In this document: in pieces, positions 46,880 through 55,013 of the stretch
Layout of the letters: every line of letters starts with the position of its first letter
How positions within the stretch are numbered: position 1 is the stretch's first letter
Assembly: GCA_946407705.1 (NCBI GenBank)
Contig: CAMJPC010000015.1
Coordinates: 1-56,050, forward strand
DNA length: 56,050 nucleotides
Source: an uncultured Clostridia bacterium
GTDB taxonomy: Bacteria > Bacillota > Clostridia > Saccharofermentanales > Saccharofermentanaceae
Direction: 5' to 3'
Notes under the pieces: model-generated
Seen by the model: the letters and a program-made list of their open reading frames with translations, nothing else
The model's database searches: none
Told to the model about the DNA's origin: nothing
Position numbers and translations under genes: made by a program

Positions 46880-47179
46880 ATGGCTACAAAAAGTATAGAT
46901 ACCGCTGCGATCGAACAGGCATCATCACAGATGAGAGGAATCAACCAGAGACTTACTGACACTCTTAACCAGAGCAGAAGCGTAATCGGAAGTCTTTCAA
47001 GCGTTTGGACAGGTCAGGCTGCTGACGAGACGATTCAGGCATTCAACGCATTCGAGACAAAGTATTCTCAGGAATACAGACAGATGCTCGAGGCTTACAC
47101 AAACTTCTTAAGCAACGTCGCTGCTATGGGATATCAGCAGACAGAAACAAACATCGCAAAGAAGTCTGGCATGATCTGA
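46880..47179 (+). CDS. WXG100-family secreted protein (EsxA-like)
   Basis: 99 residues with the helix-turn-helix layout. The turn has SVWTGQAAD, a clear WxG. The C-terminal tail YQQTETNIAKKSGMI has a YxxxE-type export signal. AGGAGGA ribosome site. The same tail pattern ends the 512-residue protein encoded just downstream, which therefore looks like a derived paralogue. Confidence 0.9.
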   Translation: MATKSIDTAAIEQASSQMRGINQRLTDTLNQSRSVIGSLSSVWTGQAADETIQAFNAFETKYSQEYRQMLEAYTNFLSNVAAMGYQQTETNIAKKSGMI

Positions 47180-47208
47180 TTCATTAATTACGATCAAGAG
47201 GTGTATTT

Positions 47209-48747
47209 ATGGGGAATGATAAAGACAAACTGAATCTGGGCGGCGTTTTTCCTTTAGACAAAGCTGACCAGATGCAGCCTAAAGCACCGAGACGTCCCAA
47301 GGATCCGATGGCAAGTCATCTGCCTAAGTTTCCTTTTGGCGAGGCGGGAAAGTCCGCTTCGCCAAAGGGACCTGTCAAAGGAAAGGGACCCGTTAAGGTA
47401 ACCGGACCGCTCAAGGGTCACGGACCGCTTAAAGGCAATGGACCTGTTAAAGTGGCCGGACCTGCGAATGGAAACGGTCCTGTTAAGGTCCCGACTTCCA
47501 CACACCCCGAAGCAAATGCGAAGGGTTATGTGCCATCACAGGGTGACGGCACTACGTTGGCAAGCGATCCGCTCAAGGGGACTGTTAATCCTCAGAACGG
47601 GACAACCCAGATGAATGATCCTGCTCAGACGACGCCGCCTGCTACCCAGAACGGTGGTACAACTACTGCGCAGTTAGATCCTTCAAAGAGCGCTTCAATA
47701 AGTGAACGTGTCGATAGACCCCGTCATTCTCCAAGATCACACCATTCTCCGCAAGAAGGTAACTCTCCGAGACCGCATCATGCTCGCGGAAGAAGGCATC
47801 ATCCAAGGCCTAATCCTGCGGCAGATGCACCTTCTGAAGGAGGAGAAAACAGGACAGAAACAGGTAATAAGAATAATGCTTCCGCCGCTGCAGGTACAGG
47901 CGCTGCAGGTACAGTTGTTGTAGCGAACGGAGGAAGGCACGCCACATCACATGGAGGTGCTGTTCAGTCGGATAATGCAATTAAGAATCCGACTAATGAT
48001 CTTAATCAAGATCAGGGAAATGAAGCCGGTCAGAACAAACCGGATGAACTGACAAACAAACCGGCAGAAGCGTCCGGTCAGAATCCGGCTACTGAACTGC
48101 CTCAGGATCAGGGGAACGGAGCCGGTCAGGAAACACCACCGGCAACTGCACAAGATCAGGCAGAGGGTTCTTCGAATGGTGGCAATTCCGCGCAGAATAA
48201 TGCTCCTGCTACAAATGCTTCGGGATCAAACCAGCCACCTGTAAATACAGGACATTCCAAGGGCGGTGAAGAGGCTGCAAATGTGGCTCCTACCACCGGA
48301 CATTCCAAGGGTGGCGAAGAGGCTGCAAATGTGGCACCTACTACAGGACATTCCAAGGGTGGTGAGGAGGCTGCAAATCTTCCTAAAACCACAGGGCAAT
48401 CTAAAGGCGGAGCAGCAGCCGTTGTCATAGGCACTCACGACATTACAGGAAAACTTAAACGTGTTGACACTGAGGTCGCGATTGATTGGAGTAAAAGACT
48501 AGATGCTATCAACGAGATGATCAGACAATATTATTTGGCAAGTGTTGATCGCGTAAATAAGCTGAGTTCATCTTGGACCAGTGAGGCTGCTACTACATCT
48601 ATATCAAACTACAAAGGTGTAGCTAACAAACGATCAGATTACTTATACGATGTTATAAGACAGTATAGGGAGTATCTTCTTAAAGATGTTGCATATGGAT
48701 ATGCTGACACTGAAGAGAAGGTAACTAAGAAATCAGATTTGATCTGA
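47209..48747 (+). CDS. Repeat-rich low-complexity protein with a C-terminal WXG100 domain
   Basis: 512 residues. The last 96 residues (from about 417) form a WXG100-like hairpin with SSWTSEAAT at the turn and the tail YADTEEKVTKKSDLI, matching the EsxA-like protein two genes' width upstream. The first 410 residues are low complexity: a Lys/Gly/Pro block with seven 6-residue GPVKVx repeats (residues 55-96), a His/Arg/Pro-rich block (about 160-205), an Asn/Gln/Glu/Pro-rich block and 3.5 copies of a 16-residue TGHSKGGEEAANVAPT repeat (347-401). No signal peptide. AGAGGTG precedes ATG 47209. It is likely a type VII substrate whose tail carries the export signal; the low-complexity part has no clear enzymatic domain. 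Confidence 0.72.
   Translation: MGNDKDKLNLGGVFPLDKADQMQPKAPRRPKDPMASHLPKFPFGEAGKSASPKGPVKGKGPVKVTGPLKGHGPLKGNGPVKVAGPANGNGPVKVPTSTHPEANAKGYVPSQGDGTTLASDPLKGTVNPQNGTTQMNDPAQTTPPATQNGGTTTAQLDPSKSASISERVDRPRHSPRSHHSPQEGNSPRPHHARGRRHHPRPNPAADAPSEGGENRTETGNKNNASAAAGTGAAGTVVVANGGRHATSHGGAVQSDNAIKNPTNDLNQDQGNEAGQNKPDELTNKPAEASGQNPATELPQDQGNGAGQETPPATAQDQAEGSSNGGNSAQNNAPATNASGSNQPPVNTGHSKGGEEAANVAPTTGHSKGGEEAANVAPTTGHSKGGEEAANLPKTTGQSKGGAAAVVIGTHDITGKLKRVDTEVAIDWSKRLDAINEMIRQYYLASVDRVNKLSSSWTSEAATTSISNYKGVANKRSDYLYDVIRQYREYLLKDVAYGYADTEEKVTKKSDLI
47371..47496 (+). repeat. Seven 18-bp units coding GPVKVx-type repeats
   Basis: Imperfect tandem units in frame: PVKGKG, PVKVTG, PLKGHG, PLKGNG, PVKVAG, PANGNG and PVKVPT. 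Confidence 0.85.
48247..48411 (+). repeat. 48-bp tandem repeats coding TGHSKGGEEAANVAPT
   Basis: Units begin at 48247, 48295, 48343 and 48391 (partial). The first two are almost identical at DNA level; the third ends ANLPKT and the fourth keeps only TGQSKGG. Confidence 0.92.
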
Positions 48748-48760
48748 CGGTGAGGGAAAC

Positions 48761-49390
48761 ATGGAAAACACTAATATTGAATCGGAAAACTCAATATATC
48801 AATTAAAAAGTGAATTCATAAATCAATTGGTAAATTCCTATAAGGAACATTACGGTATTGAAGTCAATGTTGAAAAAGTAGTTATGGTTCCTGGAAATAC
48901 TGTTATGGATTTCCACATGATCTCTTCTGATGAACTTAGATTTTGTGTTTACTTTGATACCGATCCGAATAATCTGAACATTACTGATAACTACATACAG
49001 GCTTTGTGTGCACGCCAGATAGAGAATTATATCGGATTGATGATTAAAGATGCATACATAAAGGTATCATTTATTGAGGAGTTCTCAACAGAAACTACAG
49101 AGGGGATTCTTTATGATGAATATATTTCAAAACACCAAGTCAGCGATGTTATCGTAAAGATCTTTGCAACTGAAGGTTCAGTTGAAGAATCAGTTTTTGA
49201 AACCATTCATCAAACTCTGTTTCAGAAGGTAAAAGTACCGGTTACATACTTTTTGTATTCATATGATGCGGAAAACTATCAGCAAGCAGTAGATGAACTT
49301 AAGGGTAATCTGAAATTGACGAAATACGTTATAGATTGCACGAAGCCTTCATCTGTAAAGTTTTACAGAAAGGATAATGGTGAAATCTAA
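48761..49390 (+). CDS. Unknown 209-residue protein of the T7SS module
   Basis: Acidic, cytoplasmic (no signal or membrane helix) and predicted alpha/beta. It begins MENTNIESENSIYQLKSEF and has strands such as EVNVEKVVMVPGN and ELRFCVYFDTDPN. Not recognised. It lies between the repeat protein (13 bp before) and the lipase (one shared base, TAATG), so it is translated with the lipase. It could be an immunity protein, a chaperone or an export adaptor for the lipase; nothing in the sequence decides. DNA here is clearly more AT-rich than in essC. Confidence 0.6.
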   Translation: MENTNIESENSIYQLKSEFINQLVNSYKEHYGIEVNVEKVVMVPGNTVMDFHMISSDELRFCVYFDTDPNNLNITDNYIQALCARQIENYIGLMIKDAYIKVSFIEEFSTETTEGILYDEYISKHQVSDVIVKIFATEGSVEESVFETIHQTLFQKVKVPVTYFLYSYDAENYQQAVDELKGNLKLTKYVIDCTKPSSVKFYRKDNGEI

Positions 49391-50913
49391 TGGCATATAC
49401 TGACAGACAAGAAGCTGTTTTTTCAAAACTGGCATATACAGATAATCTTGACGAGAGGATCGCTAAATATACCAGCTGTGGTATAAAACCACCGCCGATA
49501 TGGGATTTGCTTACTCCTAACGAGAGAAAAGAATTAATCGGATCTTATAATGCGACCGAAGCAGAGCTAAAGACCTGGCGCATTGTTGAGGTTCAGGAGA
49601 ACCCTAAAACACAGTTTAGCGCTTGTATTATCGAAACAGGTGATAATGAGGCTGCTGTCGGATTTAGAGGTTCGCTTGGAGCGAATGTAAATACAATCGA
49701 GAAGACGTGGATTAACTCAGATATAAAGTTGCTCGTTACCGAGAATCAAACTGCGCAAGAGGCAGATGTTAAAGAGTTCCTAAAGAGTCATAGCGATACT
49801 CTGAATCAATATAAAAGCATTGATTTTACCGGGCACTCATTAGGTGGTGATTTAGCTGTCTACGGCACTATAATGGCAGAAGACTGTGGAATCGACACTA
49901 AAAAGATCAGATGTGTCAGTTTGGATGGTCCCGGTCATAATTCAGAGTTTCTCGAAAAGAACAAAGACAAAATAGCCAAGGTCAGCGACAAAATCACTCT
50001 TTACAGATGGAGTTTGGTCGGTTCGTGTTTGGGTGATATTCCCGGAGCTACGGTAAAGTATGCGAATTATAAGGCATATTCCGGAGACGATAAGATAGGT
50101 GAACTGGCATATTATGGAGCAACAAAGCATGATCTGAAGAGTCTAGTGTTTAACGAAGATGGCAGCATCAGTACAACGAATGGTCCACGTCCTGATGAAG
50201 TGGCGATCAAGTCTCTTTCAAACTTCCTGGATAATACTGTACCTTCTGTCATGGCCAGATTCGTACCGTTAATGCTCTTTGGAGGTTACGGTCAGCTTGC
50301 TTATGAGGCATTAAGGTTTATAAACCCTGAGCTTGCCAATAAATTGCATGACGCCTTTAAAAAAGTATGTGGAGCTGTATTAAATAAGATAGTTGATTTC
50401 GGCCTTACTGTTATTGGTAAAGCGATTACCATTGGCGGAAATTTCATTAACGGATTGATAAGCTTTTTTGATGGTTCATTATGGCGGAAAATGGAAGAGC
50501 AGAAGGCTCTGGAACGTGCTAATGAAAGCGCCAATGCTGATCCTAACTGCTATATTGATTGTGTTGAGTATACGAATATTGCATCAGACTGCAAAAAGAT
50601 CGCCAAAAAGATTAATTCAATTTCCAATAAACTTAAGAAGTCATACAAGCTTCCAGGTTTCTTTAATGATGACCGTCCCGACATACCTGTAATCAATCAA
50701 TTGTTGGGAGCTATTAACTCTACATATAATAAGTGTCACGAGTGGTTCAACAAGACCGGAAAAGCAGCTTCAAAGTGTGACAGTTGTTATGACAGGCTTA
50801 TTGCAATTTCCAACTATCTTAATGACGCTTCTACCAATTTTAAACAAGCTGATTCGACCATAGAAACTACGATGAATGATTGGTATAACACATATAAGGA
50901 GATCAAAACATGA
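49390..50913 (+). CDS. Lipase-like T7SS effector with reversed domain order
   Basis: 507 residues. The N-terminal 270 residues are an alpha/beta-hydrolase of the Mbeg1/lipase-3-like type: FRGSLGANVNT, nucleophile GHSLGGDLAVYG (Ser150), a DGPG loop (Asp179) and KHDLKSL (His247) as likely triad members. A hydrophobic, Gly-spaced central part (about 285-365: FVPLMLFGGYGQLAYEAL and TVIGKAITIGGNFI) could contact membrane. The last 120 residues are helical, Cys- and Asn-rich and end MNDWYNTYKEIKT, possibly the export-targeting part. No Sec signal is present. This order is that of the S. aureus effector TslA. It overlaps the next small gene by 4 bp. Confidence 0.72.
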   Translation: MAYTDRQEAVFSKLAYTDNLDERIAKYTSCGIKPPPIWDLLTPNERKELIGSYNATEAELKTWRIVEVQENPKTQFSACIIETGDNEAAVGFRGSLGANVNTIEKTWINSDIKLLVTENQTAQEADVKEFLKSHSDTLNQYKSIDFTGHSLGGDLAVYGTIMAEDCGIDTKKIRCVSLDGPGHNSEFLEKNKDKIAKVSDKITLYRWSLVGSCLGDIPGATVKYANYKAYSGDDKIGELAYYGATKHDLKSLVFNEDGSISTTNGPRPDEVAIKSLSNFLDNTVPSVMARFVPLMLFGGYGQLAYEALRFINPELANKLHDAFKKVCGAVLNKIVDFGLTVIGKAITIGGNFINGLISFFDGSLWRKMEEQKALERANESANADPNCYIDCVEYTNIASDCKKIAKKINSISNKLKKSYKLPGFFNDDRPDIPVINQLLGAINSTYNKCHEWFNKTGKAASKCDSCYDRLIAISNYLNDASTNFKQADSTIETTMNDWYNTYKEIKT

Positions 50914-51179
50914 GCGATTCAAAGTGTGAAGTTGATCCTAAAGAGTATCAGGATCTGAACAATCGCCTCTCTGAAATGAAGCGGGTTTTGCATAGTGTTT
51001 CTTGTAATGCAAATGATGCGTCTACTGAGATTAATAAAGTTATTTCTCAGTTATCCGAGATAAGAAGCAGGGTAGCAAGAGCATCAAATAATTCAAATGT
51101 TGGTGCGAAGGAATGTATTGCTGCGATAGATAGAATAATATCTGATCTTGCAAATGCTGCAGTATTGACAAAGGGGTGA
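50910..51179 (+). CDS. Small helical protein 1, possible TlaA-like partner of the lipase
   Basis: 89 residues, start at the ATGA overlap with the lipase stop. Two amphipathic helices (KEYQDLNNRLSEMKRVLHSV and STEINKVISQLSEIRS) followed by a third; no WxG, no signal peptide. Size and layout recall WXG100-like small partner proteins that pair with T7SSb toxin targeting domains. Assigned by context. Confidence 0.6.
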   Translation: MSDSKCEVDPKEYQDLNNRLSEMKRVLHSVSCNANDASTEINKVISQLSEIRSRVARASNNSNVGAKECIAAIDRIISDLANAAVLTKG

Positions 51180-51185
51180 TATACG

Positions 51186-51494
51186 ATGCCTTCTCAAACT
51201 AGAACTATAATATTTAACAATGGATTCTTTACTCAAAAGAAAGCATTGCAAAAGGAAATCGACAATCTGAAAAACGAAAGAAAAGCTTTGAGGATTGCTT
51301 TGGATGAATACCAGAACAGAACGGGTTCTACAAAAGATTTGGATTTGTTCTGCAAGAAGTATTTGAATCTGCTTATAATAGTGGATCGTGAGATTAGCGT
51401 TTTGCAGATGTATGTAAATGAGTTGACTTTTGTAGCAAATACTTATAAGGAAGCTCAAGTTAAATCTCTTCAGCAGGCATATCTTTTGAAGTGA
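51186..51494 (+). CDS. Small helical protein 2, possible TlaA-like partner of the lipase
   Basis: 102 residues, six bases after the previous stop, with AGGGGTG before ATG 51186. It starts TRTIIFNNGFF, then a long charged coiled-coil (KKALQKEIDNLKNERKALR) and a second helix pair. No WxG and no signal peptide. Likely forms a complex with the preceding protein and the lipase tail. A terminator follows. Confidence 0.6.
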   Translation: MPSQTRTIIFNNGFFTQKKALQKEIDNLKNERKALRIALDEYQNRTGSTKDLDLFCKKYLNLLIIVDREISVLQMYVNELTFVANTYKEAQVKSLQQAYLLK

Positions 51495-51510
51495 GTTAAT
51501 GCTTTTTCTT

Positions 51511-51553
51511 AAATGAAACACGACCGGTTTTGAGGACCGGTCGTTTCATTTTT
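51511..51553 (+). terminator. Terminator at the end of the T7SS module
   Basis: Left arm 51511-51527 pairs with 51535-51551 (a two-base bulge) around a TTTGAGG loop, followed by TTTTTA. Confidence 0.88.
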
Positions 51554-51609
51554 ACGGGAACAGATTGAACTTTATCGCATGTTATAATGACCTCGTCAGA
51601 AGGAAATAC

Positions 51610-52752
51610 ATGAAGGTAGATCAATTGGAGAGTGCTGATCTGAAAGTGAACAGGGATAAGACATTGGATTATCTGAGAGGCCTGGCTGTATTTCAGGTTG
51701 TTTTTGTTCATGTCTTCTATTACCTTTTCGTTCTGAATATTGATTCGCTTTTGGTGTTAAAATCCTTCGCGCTTTTTGAGATGCCGCTGTTCTTTTTCGT
51801 GACTGGAGCAGTAAACAGTCTGAAGGATACCGGTTCATACAGAAAGTTTGTCGTTAAACGTTTTAAAGGTCTTCTTGTTCCGTACTATGTTTATGCGGCC
51901 ATTTGTCTGGCCATAACAGCTGTTTACTGTCTTTTGAAAAACATGCTGTCAGTCAGGCTGGCTATAACGGTTTTTCTTAAGTGGCTTTTCCCTCTGAGAG
52001 GGCAGATCATGCCGCATGTTTATTTCACGTGGGCGCTGTGGTTCATTCCCGTTTACCTGATGATTACCGTCATGCTTCCTGCTGTTAAGGTTTTGGTCCG
52101 CAAACTCGGGCGGTTATCTGTTCTGATATTTGTTTTAGTCTTCATTAACGTTGAGGTTTTACTTGGTATTTTGAGAACGATCCCGAATGAAGGATCAACG
52201 CTTTATTCGAATATCCTGTTCATTATCCAGGAGTCGTTTTTCTATATGATCTTTGTCGGGATCGGACTTCTGTATCCACATCTTAAGCAACGGAAAAGCA
52301 TTGATCTGATCCTGGCGGCTGCCATGCTGACCGCTGCGGTAATCGGAATAGTGATCTGCCATTTTGTTTTCGGAAATACACTCGATATGCAGACGAACAA
52401 GTTTCCGCCCAATCATGTGTTTATGTTTTACTCATTTGCGGTCTTGTCACTCTTGTACTTGGTCCTTCCGTTTTTGAAAAAGATCTATAAATTGCTCATC
52501 AGCATTATTCCGGTGCTTGATAAGCTTATCGTGACGTTCTCCGAAAACAGCATATACGTATTCCTTTATCAGGGGTTTGCGTTTTGGATCGTAAGCCGAC
52601 TGCTTGTCTTTTTGGACATGCATAACAGTCTGCTTGAGGCGGCAGTTGCTTTTGCAACCATATATCCGATGGTTTGGCTGACGGTAGTTATAATTAAACA
52701 GATAAGGTCTTTTCGAAAAACAGATCTCAAGAAACAAAATATAAGCACATGA
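51610..52752 (+). CDS. Acyltransferase family 3 membrane protein
   Basis: 380 residues from ATG 51610, seven bases after AGAAGGA; an upstream ATG at 51565 lies close to the terminator. About ten membrane helices. The N-terminal LDYLRGLAVFQVVFVHVF gives the R and H of acyltransferase-3 proteins, which acylate surface sugars. A second common feature is the YVFLYQGFAFWIV helix near the end. The substrate cannot be told. It is separate from the T7SS transcript. Confidence 0.82.
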   Translation: MKVDQLESADLKVNRDKTLDYLRGLAVFQVVFVHVFYYLFVLNIDSLLVLKSFALFEMPLFFFVTGAVNSLKDTGSYRKFVVKRFKGLLVPYYVYAAICLAITAVYCLLKNMLSVRLAITVFLKWLFPLRGQIMPHVYFTWALWFIPVYLMITVMLPAVKVLVRKLGRLSVLIFVLVFINVEVLLGILRTIPNEGSTLYSNILFIIQESFFYMIFVGIGLLYPHLKQRKSIDLILAAAMLTAAVIGIVICHFVFGNTLDMQTNKFPPNHVFMFYSFAVLSLLYLVLPFLKKIYKLLISIIPVLDKLIVTFSENSIYVFLYQGFAFWIVSRLLVFLDMHNSLLEAAVAFATIYPMVWLTVVIIKQIRSFRKTDLKKQNIST

Positions 52753-52799
52753 AGCGGGCTTAATCAATAAGTGTTTGTAGTCAGGGATATTTTAAAATT

Positions 52800-53318
52800 A
52801 TGATGAAAGCAACAAGATTATTATTGGCAGAAATAGCCGAAGAAAAGGCGCGGACTCCTTTCCATGGTTTTGAAGAAGGCAAAGAGTCTAACCTGGGTCC
52901 GATCATTCAGCTGTTCCCTAAGTGGACGCTGGAAGAAGCTGACGGTCTGTGGTGCGCGGCTTTCGTTTATTATTGCATAACGGAAGCGGGCTTCGATATT
53001 CCGATCCGTCCGAACGAATGCAGGACATGTCATTTGGCAGGCTGCATCGCGTGGGAAGAATTTGCTCTTGGCAATCCTCAGATTGGATATTACAAAGGTG
53101 TTGCGGACTTTATTCCTGAGCCGGGAGACATTGTTCTTTATGACCGTGTTTTCGAGAACATGGAACACGACCACATCGGTATAGTAATCGAAAAGCGCGA
53201 GAATACCATCCTCGCCGTCGAAGGAAATGTTAATAACAGGTCAGTGATCATCGAGCGACCTGTGGATGAGCATATCCGCGCATTTATAAGGATTCCAAAC
53301 GGCTATAAATATGGATGA
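52800..53318 (+). CDS. CHAP/NlpC-like amidase domain protein, no signal peptide
   Basis: 172 residues. The cysteine-peptidase pattern is present: LWCAAFVYYCITEAG (Cys52), PEPGDIVLYD and the HDHIGIVIEK histidine (His125). There is no signal peptide or membrane helix, so it is not a typical cell-wall hydrolase; it may act inside or be exported by another route. Two start codons (52800 and 52803) lie side by side and the ribosome site is weak. It overlaps the methyltransferase gene by 8 bp. Confidence 0.78.
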   Translation: MMKATRLLLAEIAEEKARTPFHGFEEGKESNLGPIIQLFPKWTLEEADGLWCAAFVYYCITEAGFDIPIRPNECRTCHLAGCIAWEEFALGNPQIGYYKGVADFIPEPGDIVLYDRVFENMEHDHIGIVIEKRENTILAVEGNVNNRSVIIERPVDEHIRAFIRIPNGYKYG

Positions 53319-53955
53319 CATTGTTTCACAGTGGTATGAGGATACCAAGAACGTTGATGAGATGCAGGACTGGAATCCTGCATTAAAAGAATGGGAAAAA
53401 ACAGTTGCGGGGCACTTCCCTTCCGGCGCAAGAATATTGGACATCGGCTGCGGTTTGGGTCGCGAAGCGTTTGCATTATGCGATCTCGGCTTCGAAGTTG
53501 TCGGGATCGACATCTCAAAAGAAGTAATAACACGCGTAAAGCAACTCTCTGCTGCTAAAGAATATAAGATATCATTTTTTGATTACGACGGAGAGCATCT
53601 GGATTTCCCTAACGAGTCTTTCGATGTCGTGCTGATCTGGGCGCAGACCCTCGGACTGCTTTATGGGGAAGCGTTAAAGAACAGGTATCTGTCGGAATGC
53701 AAAAGGGTCCTTAAGACAGACGGTCTGCTCAGTTTCTCGACGCATGATTATAATTATCTGAAAGAGAATTATCCCAATTGCCTGGATGGCCGGAAATTCT
53801 TTCCGTATGCCAATGCAGATATTTATTGGGAGGCTTTTGACCAAGCTACTCGCTTGGAAGAACGAGCCGCTCCACCTATAAGTAGTGGGAGATGGCAAAA
53901 CGACCCCCCTAAGGCCAAAATCGCCCGAAAATCGACAAAAATAACTGAAATCTGA
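53311..53955 (+). pseudogene. Class I SAM-dependent methyltransferase, 3' end replaced
   Basis: The first 176 residues are a normal methyltransferase: RILDIGCGLGREAFAL (SAM loop), FEVVGIDISKEVI, DVVLIWAQTLGLL, and GLLSFSTHDYNYL. After IYWEAF (about 53838) the frame runs into unrelated sequence and stops at 53955 with a Lys/Pro-rich tail that matches no methyltransferase end; roughly 60-70 residues of the expected C-terminus are missing. The break coincides with a pair of small hairpins (53841-53857 and 53870-53891), which suggests insertion or a deletion joint. It may be non-functional. Confidence 0.75.
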
Positions 53956-54490
53956 CAGTTTATGCGTTTTCAGACCTGTGCTTTGAACCTGATGCTTTTT
54001 GTATGTACACCGCAGTATTTGTTCTGCCCCCTGCGGGTTGAGAACCCGGTTGGATTCTCTATAGGGAAACCGGTAAGGCTCTCGTATTGCTGTTACGAGA
54101 TCATGGGTCTTTCACCCCGGTAGCATCTGCTCCGCTGCACTCATTAGGTTCGACGGCTCACGGGAGGACTGATCCCGCTTCAACGCTCGGCTTGTGACTA
54201 TGCAGAAGTATCATTATCCCTTTGTATCTGTTATCGCCTCCCTCGGGGTGCAACCCCGATTCTGACTCATCCCCTTTATCGCTCTCTCCCGAAGGAGGTC
54301 ATCGCGAGGTCGGAGTCAACTTGGCTCGGTATTTTAACGCCGATACAAGGAAAGTACCTTACGGTTTAGTATTCAGTTGTCAATGTCCGGTGAAGGATGA
54401 TCCGATCCTTTTGAGGGGATCGGATTATATGTCCCTTCACCTATACGTAATGGGAGAGGGCAAAACAGAACGGTCGGGATAAAAAAAGTT
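53838..54490. other. Hairpin-rich noncoding insert of unknown type
   Basis: About 650 bp with no long open frame on either strand. Visible structures include CCAAGC/GCTTGG (53841-53857), CTCGTA/TTACGAG around 54081-54099, and GGGGTGCAACCCC around 54245-54257. The base composition is more GC-rich than the T7SS end and than the following 500 bp. It begins inside the methyltransferase gene just after TTGAC. It could be one end of a mobile element with a structured RNA (for example a TnpB-type element), but no transposase was found. Confidence 0.4.
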
Positions 54491-54533
54491 GAAAAAAGGC
54501 CTCAGTTGTTACCGATCGGTAACAACTGAAGCC
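54490..54533 (-). terminator. Strong leftward terminator around a 28-base palindrome
   Basis: A perfect palindrome (54502-54529) extended by three more pairs after one mismatch. Read leftward it is followed by TTTTTTCAACTTTTTTT, a full terminator; read rightward there is no T run. No gene on the minus strand was recognised that would use it. Confidence 0.78.
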
Positions 54534-54538
54534 AAAAA

Positions 54539-54789
54539 TCTGTGACGATTTCCAATAATGGGACTATTTTAGGAGACTTGAGCTTTGTGACTGGATCAAC
54601 TGTGGCGTCAAAAGCACATGGTATAATTATCTTGTTTGAGGGAGCGAACATTTAGACAAGAAAATAGACAGGATAAATGCCTACTATCATTTATATTTTG
54701 GCAAGGAGATTTATAATAGTTCGCACATAGATTATGATCACCCGGCATTCTTTGAACACTCTTCCGAAGCAGATGCACATTCAGAATAG
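54539..54789 (+). pseudogene. Short protein-like remnants between the insert and the regulator
   Basis: Two short frames that read like protein ends: 54539-54655 (SVTISNNGTILGDLS ... LFEGANI, stop) and 54640-54789 in another frame (GSEHLDKKIDRINAYYH ... SSEADAHSE, stop). Neither has a start with a ribosome site and I cannot name a family. From 54790 to 55013 nothing is recognised except the ribosome site of the next gene. Confidence 0.35.
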
Positions 54790-55013
54790 ACTTAAGGTCT
54801 GTTAATAACAATTTGGGCAATATTGATTTTACTTACCAGTGGATCATTTAGGTCTTCAAACACCTGTAATAGTCAATACATCAAGTCTTGAAATGCCTAT
54901 TTTCTCGATGTCGCCAAAATGGCGCGCGCCAAAAAGAGGTCTGGTGCTTTATAATCACATTGAGCGATGAAATACTGAAGCCATCAACAAATCTATCGAA
55001 AGGAAGTGATTGT

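Noticed and set aside
48247..48411. CRISPR array
   Set aside because: The 48-bp units are in frame, adjacent and without spacers; they code a protein repeat.
54222..54482. 86-residue plus-strand frame as a gene
   Set aside because: No ribosome site, no recognisable motif, and it covers several hairpins of the structured insert.
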